From Lithobates sylvaticus (taxonomy: Eukaryota > Chordata > Amphibia > Anura > Ranidae): a stretch of 64,000 nt of DNA. Each line of letters starts with the position of its first letter. Positions within the stretch are counted from its first letter, which is position 1. The position numbers and the translations under genes are program-made. The stretch is taken from positions 267,866,199 through 267,930,198 of the forward strand of contig CM053030.1 of NCBI GenBank assembly GCA_028564925.1. The letters are read 5' to 3'. This document shows positions 21,911 to 33,925 of this stretch, in pieces. The notes under the pieces were generated by a model. It was not told the DNA's origin. It saw nothing but the letters and a program-made list of their open reading frames with translations, and ran no database searches.

Positions 21911-22880
21911 TTAGCAAACTAACCTTGGCCGAATGTAAGTGCGGAATCGCTTAGATTCCCATCTACCCAACCTACACACATCAGCATCATCCAGCCCGCG
22001 CCTGGCGGCCTCTGTGGCCGCCCCAATGCGTAAGGAGTGTGACGCATAGGCGTGTGATTCTAACCCCAATTTTCCCAAACATTTTCGCAACACTGTCACA
22101 AATTGAAACCTCAACAAGGCATCACCATTCTCATGTATTAAAAGGGGGCCTCCCACCCCCGGCCTTACTGCAGCAACATTTCCCACTGTTCGTACAGGGC
22201 ACGCCATGCAGTCCTGCAAAGCATATAGACTCACCTGCACCCCTCTGCCTCGTTGATCAGTTTTTGATTTCCGTACGCACACAGAAACTCTGTCCCCGAA
22301 CAGTTCCACATCCTCCCACATCAAACCCCCCGCCACCTTTTTGGAAGGGCTGACCAATTCACCGATTCGAAACGCACCAAAAAAGGCCAATGAAAATGCT
22401 GCCGAAAACAATAACGCCTCAAATGTTGAAATACAAACTCCTCCCAACTGTGCAATCAATGCCAACAGATTCCCAAACGTAATCGGCCGCCGTGTGTCCT
22501 TGCACTTAAAGCCCTTCCTATACCCTTTTACTGCCTGTTTGACCCAAAAGTCCTTGGTAAATTCCTCCATTCTGCGCAACTTAAACCAAAATGCTAAACC
22601 AGCCATCTTTTTTTTCAATAGCAGAAACCGACTTACTCGCTTCCATACTCCTGGACACGAAATACAACAACCTGACCTCCGGCTCCTCCCAACTGACCTC
22701 CATCTCCAACCCCAAATCCTCCCACTCTTTCCATACCTTCTCATAGGCCAACCATGTAGACATGCTCACCGACTGCCGTATCCATCCCTCTGCGGTCCTA
22801 ACGCCAGCTCCCAAATCCAACCTGGACACGGAACCCCTTCCTTCCTCGCTCCTGGAGCCAGCTCCCTGAACTTGTCCCAC
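21911..22880 (-). mobile_element. Ngaro part: tyrosine recombinase
   Basis: Part of the Ngaro fossil. An N-terminal SMSTWLAYEKVWKEWEDL helix region is followed by a catalytic domain with FGAFRIGEL, SKTDQRGRG and ASHSLRIGAATEAARRG, the Arg / Lys / His-x-x-Arg pattern of tyrosine recombinases. In this family it is thought to insert a circular DNA copy. Confidence 0.85.
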
Positions 22881-24320
22881 TGAAAGCGAGACAAAGAATC
22901 AGCCAGAGTGTTGTCTACTCCTGGAATATGCACAGCATATAGCAATATGTTCAATTGCATGCAGCGCAACACCAACTGTTGCATCAACCTGATGACAGGA
23001 GGCGAAGAAGTCGACATGCTATTGAGTTTTAAGTTCCTGCAAGAATGCCCCCATAATTCCACCGCCAGCACCACTGGAAACAGTTCCAACAGCACCAAGT
23101 TTTTAACGAAACCCGCCTCAATCCATGATTGGGGCCACGGTTCTGCACTCCATTGACCCTGGAAAAACGCCCCGTAGCCCGTAGACCCTGGAAAAACTTC
23201 CCCAGTAGAGACTGCGACGTGCGCAGCTGCACCTTCCTACATCCTTGTATCATCCTAATCTCACCCTGCAAATGTCTGCGCTTCCCTTCTGGCAACCTGC
23301 ACTCCATAGCCATGGAATCGATTATGATACCCAGGAAGCCCAGCTCCGTCCGTGGACCCTCCGTCTTGTCAGCTGCCAAAGGCACCCAAAATCTCACCCC
23401 AATGTGCTGCAACGTGGCCAACAGGATCGCACACACATTGGAAGAAGGAGGGCCCACGCAGAGAAAATCATCCAAATAATGGATGACGGAATCTAATCCC
23501 GTGACGTCCCTTAGCACCCATTCTAAAAATGAACTAAACGCCTCGAACATGGCGCACGAAATCGAACAGCCCATAGGCAAGCATTTATCAACATAAAATT
23601 CGTCTTGCCAACAACAACCCAACAAATGGAAACTGTCCGGGTGCACCGGCAATAACCTAAACGCTGATTCAACATCCGATTTCGCCATCAGCGCCCCCCT
23701 GCTATACCGCCTAACCCATCTAACTGCGGCATCAAAAGACGTGTACGACACTGTACAAGCCTCGGGGTCAATAAAGTCATTCACTGAACCCCTTTTCGGG
23801 AATGACAGATGATGAATCAATAGAAGCTTACTTGGCTCCTTTTTGGGGACCACCCCCAAGGGGGAAACTACAAGATCCCCCAATGGTTTTTCCTTAAAGG
23901 GGCCCGCCATCCTGCCCAAAACCACCTCTTTCTCCAATTTCTCATACACCACCTCCGGGTGTTGAAAATCAGACTTTAAGTTTTTTGCCAAAGGGGATAT
24001 AACCGTCAGGGTACATGGAATCTGAAAACCATGCCTAAAACCAGCGCTGAGCAAACCCACAGCTGCCCTGTCCGGATATCTATTTAGAAAAGGTTGCATC
24101 CTTTCCCACATCACCGGCGTCGTCCCTCTTGTGCGCAAACTCTCCAGCACGCTTTCCCTTTTTGAAACACCGTGCCAGTGTGTGGTTACCTCCACACCCG
24201 GAGCATTCGTGCCTGAACTTACATGTCCCCCCGAACTTGCAGGCATCCTCATTAAATTGCCAGCACACTCCCCACTTCTTGCCGGCCGGAGATCCTGATG
24301 CAAGGCTACCTCCGGCCCCC
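22770..24320 (-). mobile_element. Ngaro part: reverse transcriptase and RNase H
   Basis: Part of the Ngaro fossil. The reverse transcriptase is recognisable from SPLGVVPKKEPSKLLLIHHL, LPMGCSISCAMFEAF and the YLDDF active-site box. The downstream RNase H region has HIPGVDNTLADSLSR, as in DIRS-order and LTR elements. Confidence 0.85.
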
Positions 24321-26188
24321 CCATGAAATGTCTGCCCAGGAGCCTTGGCCGACGCCATCAGTCTCATCCAGAGACTGATGTCTTTATGGTCCCACCTCAG
24401 CTCCGGACGAACCGCTCGCCGCTGCCTAAACTGTTCATCATAGCGCAGCCACACCGTGCCCCCATATACACGGTACGCCTCCCCTACCGCGTCCATGTAA
24501 CAAAATAACACCGAGCAGTGCTCGGGGTTACGTTCACCTATCACCCCAGCCAGAATTGCAAACGCTTGCAACCAGTTTGCAAAAGTGCGTGGGATCAAAC
24601 GGTACCTCCTTTTTTCCTCGTCATCCTTTTTCGTGCTATCTAAATTAAATTTTTCCAGGGGCAACAAGGAGAAAATCTCCACGTATTCCCCCTTCCAAAT
24701 TTTTTTCCCTGACCTCCTGTTTGAAATATGCTCCCAGCGGTCCCTCGAAGCACACGTAGACTTCGCACTTTGCTGCATCCGCTATTCTTACGACGTCAGC
24801 CTGTACAGCTTGTTCCTCAGCTCCACCGTACTCACCTTGTCACCTGGTACCGACTTCTTCGTGGAAACCCCTGCAACCGTTGCAACCATATCCCCTGAGG
24901 TGACCCCATCCCCCACGACACCCTGAGAACCTGAACTCTCCCCAAAGAGGCCCACCAGCACCCTCAATCCCTCCAGCAACTCATACATCTGACTCCCAGC
25001 CCCAGATCCTGCAGCCACGCTGCCCACCCGCGGCTGGTCTGACACTGCCACCAACGGCATGGGAGGTGGAGCCCCCCCCCCCCCCCCCGAGCCACTTCAC
25101 CCAACAAGTTTGTTAGAGCATTAACGAAAACTGCATTATCATTCGACTTACCGGGCTTCCTGGGCGCCGACCCCACAGCCGCTGGTCTGACCTCCACCAC
25201 TGGGACTGGACGACTAGGTTCCTCCTCCTCCGACAATTCCCCTTCTGACCTGCTTGCCTCCTCCTGTTGGGACAAAAACGTACACTCCCTAGGAGAGGGG
25301 CTCCTGGATTAAATGCGTCTCCGTGCAGACGGGCCAGATTGGGCACCGCTCCTGCCTTGCGACTCCTCTCTGGCTCTGCCCGGTGGCGTCAGCCCACCCC
25401 TGACTCTCTGTGAAGGACTGTATGCTAGTCCCGCTCTAGCTGAGGCCCCACTTCTCCTTCCGTCCGACCCTACCCGCACGTGCAGTGCGGCTAAAGGCGC
25501 TGTTGCTGCTGGCTCCCTGGGACCTGGACCTCCCCTCCTGGTCGTGCTGCGACCCGACTGCAAGTTGCCCTCACCCCGCAGAGACCTGCGGGTAGGTGTC
25601 GCTGCAGAGGCGCCCGCCGTCCCGGCCATCCTCCCATCCCTGCGACGATCCGTGGTGCCCCTGGGTCCCCTGGACTGTCCCCCCCCACCGCTCGTGCAGA
25701 GCTGCTGGGGGTGCTGGCGTACCCGGAGCCCTCCTCCTCCCGGCCGAGGCTGTAGGGGCCTGCTCAGATGCCCTCGCTGTAGTTGGGGATGATGCTGAGG
25801 CCTGTGTCCCTGTAGCTCCGCCTCCCGCACTAGGCCCGCGCCGTGTAGGCCGCCTGAGGCCTGCTAGGCCTTCCGTCTGGCTCCTCTTTGCTGGGGGGGT
25901 GGACCGCTCCCCCCTGGGACTCCTAACCACTCTGGAGGGACCTGCCACTGACCTGGGTGAGTACCTTACAGGAGGCCTGGAGATCCTGTCGTGTGGCGCC
26001 ATGCTCCCGCTGTCCCTCCGGTCCTCCGCCGTCTCCCGCTCCGCCATCAGGTCTTGTGGGGCCACCCGATCCTCCGTCCGGCCCTCCGTGTCCTCCACCA
26101 TCACCGTCAGCTGCTCCTGGATCCACTCGATCCCCCGCTTCGCCGCCGCCGTCCTCAGCATTGCCACAAGGTCCATCCCGTCGGCCAT
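24080..26188 (-). mobile_element. Ngaro part: gag-like region
   Basis: Part of the Ngaro fossil. It begins with MADGMDLVAMLRTAAAKRG, continues through an Arg/Pro/Ser-rich stretch, and ends in a cysteine-rich nucleic-acid-binding block with KFRHECSGCGGNHTLARCF. The nucleocapsid-like role is inferred from family layout. Confidence 0.7.
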
Positions 26189-26456
26189 CTTGGATTCTTC
26201 ACAGGCTGTGTCAGGAGCAGTGGAAAAACCTGCCTCCTCGTGTTCTCCTTCCTCAAACTGATCTCCCTTTGCTCCGCCCCCTCTTTTATACAGCCACTCC
26301 CCCAGGTTTGCTCAGTTCCTCCCAAAGCAAACCACATCCCATTTAACCCTGCATATGGCATACTAAACACACCGTCATGTCCAGCCCTGCATTAACATTC
26401 CCCTGTGGTGCATTCTCATTCCAGGCTTCTCTTGACTGAAGGGCTGGCATTTGAGC

Positions 26457-26745
26457 TCAAAGGGGTTGTAAAGTCAGAAGTTTTTTATCTTAATGCATTC
26501 TATGCATTAAGATAAAAAGCCTTCTGTGTGCAGCAGCCCCCCTAATACTTAACTGAGCCCCATCTCTGTCCACGAGTGTCTCGATCATCAGGGACTCTCC
26601 CTCCTAATTGGCTGAGACACAGCAGCGGCGCCATTGGCTCCTGCTGCTGTCAAAGTCAGTTAGCCAATCAGGAGAGAGAGGGGGCAGGGCTGAACTACAG
26701 CTCCGTGTCTGAATGGACACACAAAGCTGCAGCTCGGCTCAGGTG
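26457..26745 (-). repeat. Dispersed TTAA-ended MITE-like repeat, copy 2
   Basis: Reverse-strand relative of 105-357 and 44120-44411: GTTGTAAAGTCAGAAG at its end, the ATGCATTCTATGCATTAAG palindrome, CCAATTAGGAGGGAG-like text and TGTGTCCATTCAGACACGG. It lies just outside the Ngaro left end. Confidence 0.65.
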
Positions 26746-28549
26746 CCCCCATAGCAAGTTGCTTGCTGTGCGGGCACTCAAAAGGAGGGAGGGGCCAAGA
26801 GCAGCGAAGAGGGACCCGAAAAGAGAAGAAAAAAAAACAGTGTGCGGCGGTACCTGCATGCAATGTTATATTTTGGAGCAAGATGTGCTCTATTTCTGTC
26901 AGCACCTGAATACAGAGTGTAAACCTGGGAGACTGACACTGCAGGCTTGGAGCAGTGCTAATCTGTTATGGTATTAGCAAACTAAGTAGAAAATATCAGT
27001 GTAAAAGGATCTGAATAGTACGCTAACAAGTCGTTAAATAAACAACTGGCCACAAATAGATCCATAATGTCCCTCCGAGATCAAATCAGGTCAACTCTGA
27101 CAGTAGTGGAGGGGCGGAAAAACCAAAGCGCTCCCACGCAAAAATAAAGAGACCAGAAAACAAAGATAGGAAAGAAAAGGAAATAGGGAAGAGGAGGAAA
27201 AACAGAGAGGGACAGGAAGAACAGAGGGGTACTCACTTCCACCATGGCCCCACTGTGAACACCAGCGTTGAGAAATACACTCCAAGTGGCCCAGGTGGAG
27301 GTATGTTTATCCAATTTATCATGTTCCACCACCAGTAGATGCTCAAGGTCCATTATAGCATCCAGTTCCAACACCCATTCATGTATGGGGAAGAGAGATG
27401 TCGCTCTAGGAAGGGTGTCTGGAAATGTAGCTCTCCTCAGAACAGAAACAGCAGGTGCTGTCTAAGCATAGGTAATTGGATGAAGGGAAGATTCTGGACA
27501 GCCGCACTCAAAATCAAATGCCTTTATTAAAAAAAGGGATGGACGTGCTGACGTAGAGCGCAGTCACGGAGGGAGGGGTCAGTCCGCAGGTGGAGGACAG
27601 CAGACGCGAGGCGGGGGAGTATGCTGAGACATCACGGACACCACGGAAGGTGAGAGGCACCGTGGGAAGGTCCGCTATTCCCCTGGGAGGAACAGCATAG
27701 GGTGCCACAGGATCGCCGGCTACGTGACAATCGGGAGACTCCGCCGAGCGGCGAGGTTGCCGCAGCCATCTCGGTCCCGGCGGTCTGCCGCGGCGTTCCG
27801 CATCTCCTCCCGTCCGTTCGCCCTCCGCCATCTCTCCCTCTCTCTATCACCACTCCACTATGGAGGGCCGTTCACCTATTAGAAGGATTCAACGAAGGAG
27901 GCAGTAACCCCGCAGAGATAAGGCATGCCATTTTGTGAGTATACACTTTGAATGTAGTCCGGAGGTGACAAATACCAACAGGAGGTAAGCCCACAATTTA
28001 AGATATGCTATTCAAGTCAATACTGGTATTGGGACTCATGCATTAAAAATAAAAATAGAAATGACTGCAGTGATCTGATACTGTCATACCAAGTATAAGG
28101 AGAGAAAAGTGAACCCTGCATCCCCTTCCCCCTGCCCCTTGGCTGACTCGCTGGCCAGTAGGACTTTGTTTTTTTTTCTTCTTTTTGTCTTTGATTGTCA
28201 GTGGTAACACAGAGGAAGATTGCTAATGCTTGATGCTGTCCTGTTGTGCTGCATATATGTGATCTCTTGCAAAAAAGCCAGAGAGGAGGATTAGAACAGT
28301 TCCTTGGACATATAAGGGGCATAGGAGGCCTATATAGCAACCTGCAGTGATATCTAGGCCCTGACTGGGAAAGGTTCAAACTAAGGCTTAGTGGGGGGCT
28401 TACACAGGCCTGCCCCAGCTACGTCTAGCTTTAATGAGGTGCGGGGCAGCTTAGAGTTAGATTGAGCAAAAAGAATATTAAATTGCCCAATGCAAGCGGA
28501 TCCTGTCTGAGAACTGTTTAGGTGGATGTGGCGGTGAGATACTACGGTC
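26746..28549. other. No gene recognised (spacer between Ngaro and LINE)
   Basis: 27060-27260 is purine-rich. 27520-27900 is GC-rich with short frames only. 27505-27535 has CCTTTATTAAAAAAAGGG, which could be part of a retroelement tail. The start of the LINE 5' leader is not defined, so the right part of this block may belong to it. Confidence 0.35.
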
Positions 28550-28991
28550 GGTCTTCCTGTCCCCGCTGGTGAGTTAATAGCGGGTTCCCCCATCTATTAC
28601 TCACCGCCCTAAATTTTGCATAAAAGTTTTGGAGGAAAAAAAAAAAAAAAAAAGAATTCCAGAGGAGGACTTTTAAAAGAGCTGGTTGGCCTTTTTGCTG
28701 CAAAAAACTGCTAAACGATAAAGTACAATCCGTATTTGTTGAAAGTCGAGACTGCATCGGGCTGGGGCAGTAACCCTCAGAGAATCTGCGCCTTTTTTCC
28801 TTTTTTTTTCCCCTACTGTTTTTTGTTGTTCTCCCCCTTCTTATCGCCCTTCCCAAGCTTTCTTCATCTGATTTTTCAACTCAAGAGATTGCAAAGAGAA
28901 AAAAGATACCTCGCCTGAACTTCTGGTCGTCTGGGGGCGGGAGGGTGAGAACAAGCTGGGGAAAAGAATCAGAGGGGTGAAGAAGGACACT

Positions 28992-30008
28992 ATGAGCAAA
29001 TCCACAAATAAAGTGACCAAAAAAGGGGCTCCAAAAACCCCAAAGGGGGACACGAGTACTATCCAACAGTACTTAAAGCAAGGAGCTAGTCCAAAAATAA
29101 CAGAAAGTGGTCACCTTCCAAAAATCAACATGGATAGGAACAAGGGAAATACGAGGAAACCAGATATTTCTCAAGATCAATCAAGAGACGATTGTACAAC
29201 AGAAAGTGAGGTAGAGACTAGTAGAGCAGAAGATCAGCAACCCGGGACTCAACTACCAACTAAAATGGATATGGAGGAGATGTTACTAAGGCTGGAAAAC
29301 GCTATCAAAATGGAAATTAACACTTTAAGAGAAGACTTGGGCCATCTACTGACTAGAGTGGAGGTGGTGGAAGAGAGAGCAGATAAGATGGACCAAGAAA
29401 TCAGCAATCTAAAGACACAACTCAAAATGTTCCAATTACATCAGAGAGAAACGCTATACAAACTGGAAGATCAAGAGAACAGAGACAGGAGACAAAACTT
29501 GCGAATCCGTGCGATACCGGAACAAAAGGGGGAAGATCTGGAAAAAATAACTAGAACGATATTTGGCCCAATTATTGGTAAAGAAGAAGGGCAGTTTCCG
29601 GTGATTGAAAGAGTACACCGCATCGGAAGGTCAGATCGGTCAGAATACGGCAGAGGGCGGGACATAATAGTAAGATTCCGGCATTTCAAAGATAAGGAAA
29701 ATATATGGTTGAAAATTCGTGGCAACTCCCCTCTGAGGTATGAAGGCATTGAAATCCAGATATACGCCGACTTATCGTCGCAAACGCTAGAAAGAAGACG
29801 ACATCAAAGACCGCTACTGGAATCTTTGCGTAAAGAAAATATCAAATATAATTGGGGGTTCCCTGCCTGTCTCATAGGTATAAAAGACGGGCGATCGGCC
29901 AGACTAAGACACCCAGAGGAACTGCAGGATTTTTGCAAGAAACTAGACATTCTTGTCCCAGAATTACCAGGCTGGACTGAAATGTGGGGAAATGAAACCT
30001 TAATCTAG
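28992..30008 (+). CDS. LINE ORF1 protein (L1 ORF1p-like, RNA-binding)
   Basis: 338 codons, open, from ATG 28992 (the frame also extends five codons upstream to a GTG). It has a basic, Thr/Lys-rich N-terminus, then a coiled coil at about residues 90-150 (LRLENAIKMEINTLREDLGH and following heptads). An RRM-like domain begins near QNLRIRAIPE and includes VIERVHRIGR, and a C-terminal domain has RRRHQRPLLESLRKENIKY. This is the trimeric RNA chaperone layout of L1 ORF1p, which coats LINE RNA in the cytoplasm. Unlike ORF2 it has no stop, which is chance or recent decay. It is a transposon gene, not a host gene. Confidence 0.85.
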   Translation: MSKSTNKVTKKGAPKTPKGDTSTIQQYLKQGASPKITESGHLPKINMDRNKGNTRKPDISQDQSRDDCTTESEVETSRAEDQQPGTQLPTKMDMEEMLLRLENAIKMEINTLREDLGHLLTRVEVVEERADKMDQEISNLKTQLKMFQLHQRETLYKLEDQENRDRRQNLRIRAIPEQKGEDLEKITRTIFGPIIGKEEGQFPVIERVHRIGRSDRSEYGRGRDIIVRFRHFKDKENIWLKIRGNSPLRYEGIEIQIYADLSSQTLERRRHQRPLLESLRKENIKYNWGFPACLIGIKDGRSARLRHPEELQDFCKKLDILVPELPGWTEMWGNETLI

Positions 30009-30475
30009 GAGGTGGTGATGGGGGGGGGGGGGGGTGGGGGCCCCCCTTGTTAAAACATACTATAACTGTGGAGCTGGGGGGGGGGAGTGAAATAGATAAA
30101 ATAGAATATGAAAATATGGTACCCAAATCCACCTACTCTTCCACCAGACCCTATTGCAATCTGGGAGGTAGATGAGTGGGAGGGGGCGGGGAAAGAACCC
30201 CACCTCACCTTGGTTCCGGAGTTTCGAGGGGGGCCTCATGAGGGCGGCCTCCACCGACTCAGAGACCCGAGATGGGGTCAGAGAGGGAGGGAGGGGGAGG
30301 GGAGGGGGGGAAGGGGGGGGTGGGCCAAAATTCCTCCAGGACGCTGTAAAAGCCTCAGTATTGGGAGGGAGAGGGGGGGTCGGAGGGGGAGGGGGGAGGG
30401 GGGGGGGAGAGGGAACAGGGAGGGATATCCCCATCGCTACTTATAAATCAAGAAATAACATATTTAAGTAGGTGA
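30009..30475 (+). repeat. G-rich inter-ORF spacer of the LINE
   Basis: Contains G runs at 30018-30040, 30076-30086 and almost continuously over 30283-30420, enough for several G-quadruplexes on the plus strand. Between the first two runs lies a 31-base stretch (30041-30071) identical to the reverse complement of 60061-60091 in the intact Tc1 element. Confidence 0.85.
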
Positions 30476-33400
30476 ATGACTCCTGCACTAAATTTTCTTA
30501 CCTATAATGTAAAAGGAATGAATACTCCAGGTAAGCGGCATATGATTCTCGAGGAGATCGGGAGATATGGGGCCAGTGTGGTCTTCCTTCAAGAGACTCA
30601 CCTCGCACATGCTTCTAATGTGAAATTGTTCTCTAAATTATATCCCACGTGGTATTACGCAGATACTGTATCAAGTAGAGCTAGAGGGGTAACCATTGGT
30701 TTCGCGGGGGACACACATTTTAAGTTGGAAGATTGAAAGGTGGATCCAGAGGGGAGGTACCTGTTTTTGAGGGGATCCATGTACGGAACAACATACACGT
30801 TGGCAAATGTATATACACCAAATAGAAATCCTACAAAATTCTTGGAGGAGATATTAAGGAAACTAGGGGCTTTCAGGAAAGGTTATTTAATCCTTATGGG
30901 AGATCTAAATTTTTGTATGGACTACGGTGTCGACAGTACGTCCGGTGTTCAGGGGACTAGAAACGTTCAGCTAAAACAGATAAAAAAAAAATAAATTATA
31001 TCATAAGCAACTGGTGGATGCATGGAGGATTCAGCACCCGCAAACAAGGGACTACACGTTCTTTTCCCCTGTACACGGGACGTACTCTAGACTTGACTAC
31101 GTACTGCTTGATCATGGTCTTTTAGACAGAGTACTCAAAACGAAAATTGAGCCAATCACACTTTCCGACCATGCCCCTGTCTCGCTGACACTATCGGTTC
31201 CAGAATTTAAATCACCATCAAGTGGGTGGAAACTTAATGAAGAATTATTACGGGACGGAGAAGTGGTGGAGTTTGTGAAAAGAGAACTAGAACGTTTTTT
31301 TTCAAATAATGATAATGGGGAAGTAAATGGGGCCAATCTATGGGATGCACACAAGGCATTTATTAGAGGGATTTTGATAGCCAAGGCGTCGTGGGAAAAA
31401 AAAGAGAGGATGAGGAAAGTACAGGAGTTGACGTCCAAAATAAATAGTCTTCAACAAAAACACAAGTCATCTTTGGGTCAAAATAGGGCGATATATCAAG
31501 AAGTAGTGGCGAAGAGAGAGGAACTAAAAGAGTGGGCTGATCACGAAGCGAAACAGATATTCAATAGGACAGCGAAAGAACGTTATATCTGGGGAAATAA
31601 AACCAGCAAACATTTGGCGAGAATCTTACAAAAAAAAAAATCAAATAACTATATAGAAAAAATCCAAGCCAAAAATGGTGAGTTTAAATATGTGTCTAAA
31701 GACATTGCCTCAACCTTCAGGGAATACTACGAAGAGCTCTATGCAGTAGATGCTAAGTCAGGTAAAAAAGAGAACCAGAAAGAAAAAATAGATGATTTTC
31801 TGAGCAGAGCAGAGTTGAAGACTCTGGGCCAGGAAGAAACAGAGGCGCTGGACAGACCTATCTCAGAGAATGAAATAAGGAGTGCGTTGATGAATTCCTC
31901 CTTAGGTAAGAGCCCGGGCCCAGATGGCTTCACCATTTTTTACTATACAACCTTTAAGGAGATCCTGATCCCTAGACTTCAACAATATATGAACGGGTTA
32001 GGCTCAGAGTATGCAATGAACGAAGGTTCCCTGACGGCAACTATTTCAGTTTTGTTGAAGGAAGGTAAAGATGGATCAGTGTGCTCCAGCTACAGGCCTA
32101 TCTCGCTGTTAAATTCGGATACTAAGCTTTATGCCAAAATCTTGGCCGAGAGAATAAAAGGTCACCTGGGAACACTGATCCACCCGGATCAAGTGGGCTT
32201 CGTTCCCGGAAGAGAAGGGAGGGATAATGGGGTACGGACACTGTTAGTGCTGCAGAAAATGAAGGACTCACGGGCCCCTGGTCTGCTCTTGTCAATAGAC
32301 GCAGAAAAAGCGTTTGACAGGGTAGACTGGGGGTTCATGTTTAGTACATTAGAATATATGGGGTTTGGCCAAAAATGTATCCAACAAATTAAAGTCCTAT
32401 ATGGACACCCGAAAGCAAACATCAAAGTAAACGGAGTCTCCTCCTCTCTCTTCGAAATGAGAAACGGAACAAGACAAGGATGCCCCCTGTCCCCACTCCT
32501 TTTCATTCTGACCCTTGAACCCTTACTGTCCTCGATAAGAAGAAACCCAGAAATAGAAGGTTGTAGGGCGGGAGGGGAGGACCACAAACTGGCGGCTTTC
32601 GCCGACGACATTTTATTTTATGTATGACAACCCCAGAAGTCGATGCCCAGCCTTTTGAAAACCCTACTTTCCTATGGAGCACTATCAAACTTTCAAGTCA
32701 ATACATCAAAATCCCATATGTTAAATATTAATTTAAGTAAGACTGAGCAGCAGATAATACAGAGAGACTTTAAATTTTTATGGAAGAAACAAATAAAATA
32801 CCTGGGCATAAACTTGACCAATACCACTGAAAAAATGTATAAAATAAATTACCTTCCTTTACTAGACGAAATAAAAAAAAAGTGTCAAGAATATATTAAC
32901 AGGGCCCTATCGTGGATTGGACGAATTAACGCCGTAAAAATGGTGATGCTCCCTGTAATTACATACAAGCTCCAGATGCTCCCTCTTCCCCTCCCTCACC
33001 AGTATTTAAGGAAGTTAAAAGCATTACTGATGAATTTTGTTTGGAAAAACAAGAAGCATCGTACCTCTCTGCAAATCCTAAAACAAGAGAAGAGTCAGGG
33101 GGGATTGGCAGTCCCTGATATTATGAGTTATTACTATTCAATAGCACTATTAAGAATCCCTGAGTGGGGAAAAGCACATACAAATAAAAGATGGGTTCAC
33201 TTAGAAATGGCATTGAGTAAGGTTAATCTGGGGAAGATCATTTGTAACCCCCCAAAATATAGAGCACTGGGAGAGCACACACACGTAATTACACGGCACT
33301 CGATTAAAATTTGGGACAAAATATACAAGCAGTTAAATGGCAAATACAATTTGGTCGCACTCAAGGAGAATGATTATTTTCCGCCGGGGGAAAAAAGAAA

Positions 33401-33922
33401 TAGGAGGGGATTGGATAATTAATGATAAAACACAACTGGGGGATGTTTTAGTTAAGGGACAACCACTGGCACTACACGAATTACAATATGTTTAGAATTG
33501 ATGATTGGCGGTATCTCCAGATATGTCATTTTGTTAAAACGTTACCACAACCGATTAGGGGAGCGGGGGATTTGACAAAGCTGGAGCAAATTTGTACGGC
33601 AGAAAACACCAAAAAGACAATCTCGAAAATATATAAATTATTAATGGAGAAGGACAGACTGGAGATACCCACATTCATCAAGAAATGGGAGAGGGATTTG
33701 GGGTCACAAATTAACACGGGTAGGGTAAAGAAAGTAATGAAGCTTACTCATAATTCAGCGGTCGACATGCGGACTGCTGAAATGAACTACAAATGTTTAA
33801 TCAGGTGGTACGCGACCCCTGATAAAATAAGCAAATTCCAGGAGGGGATATCCCCCAACTGCTGGAGAGGATGTAAACAAAGAGGGACCATGGGCCACAT
33901 ATGGTGGGGGGTAGGTAGCTAA
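30476..33922 (+). pseudogene. LINE ORF2: endonuclease-reverse transcriptase, broken
   Basis: ATG 30476. The apurinic-type endonuclease shows NVKGMNTPGKR, FLQETHL, LILMGDLNF and LSDHAPVSL. The reverse transcriptase shows SPGPDGFTIFYY, YRPISLLNSDTKLYAKILAE, DQVGFVPGREGRDNG, SIDAEKAFDRVDW, NGTRQGCPLSPLLF and the FADD active site. A short Cys-rich C-terminal start (CWRGCKQRGTMGHIWW) follows. In-frame stops at 30734-30736 and 32625-32627 and frameshifts near the A run at 30979-30990 and near 33370-33420 inactivate it. It would nick target DNA and prime reverse transcription. Confidence 0.9.
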
Positions 33923-33925
33923 AGA

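Larger units (their letters stand above)
20650..26395 (-). mobile_element. Ngaro-type (tyrosine-recombinase) retrotransposon fossil
   Basis: Reading on the minus strand the parts are, in order: a leader with a TATA-like TATAAAAG near 26283-26293, a gag-like region, reverse transcriptase with RNase H, a tyrosine recombinase, an SGNH hydrolase, and an AT-rich tail with AATAAA-type signals. This set and order is typical of Ngaro elements in the DIRS order, which use a recombinase instead of an integrase. It looks nearly full length with only a few breaks, so it is of moderate age. End repeats were not resolved. A 13-bp inverted pair (GGTCAGTGACGGA at 20882-20894, its complement at 21127-21139) lies in the tail. 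Confidence 0.85.
28550..33925 (+). mobile_element. L1-like LINE, nearly full coding span, inactive
   Basis: A leader of uncertain length is followed by ORF1 (28992-30008), a 467-bp G-rich spacer, and a broken ORF2 (30476-33922) with endonuclease and reverse transcriptase. It ends abruptly after the start of the C-terminal Cys/His region, with no poly-A tail seen, so the 3' end was lost or replaced. It is related to the fragment at 58010-61110. The 5' end at 28550 is a guess. Confidence 0.8.

Noticed and set aside
25313-26395. Plus-strand Pro/Ser/Arg-rich frames opposite the Ngaro gag region
   Set aside because: GC-rich shadow frames of the minus-strand fossil; no domain recognised.
30172-30471. 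Gly/Arg-rich frames in the LINE spacer
   Set aside because: Low-complexity translation of G-rich DNA between ORF1 and ORF2.
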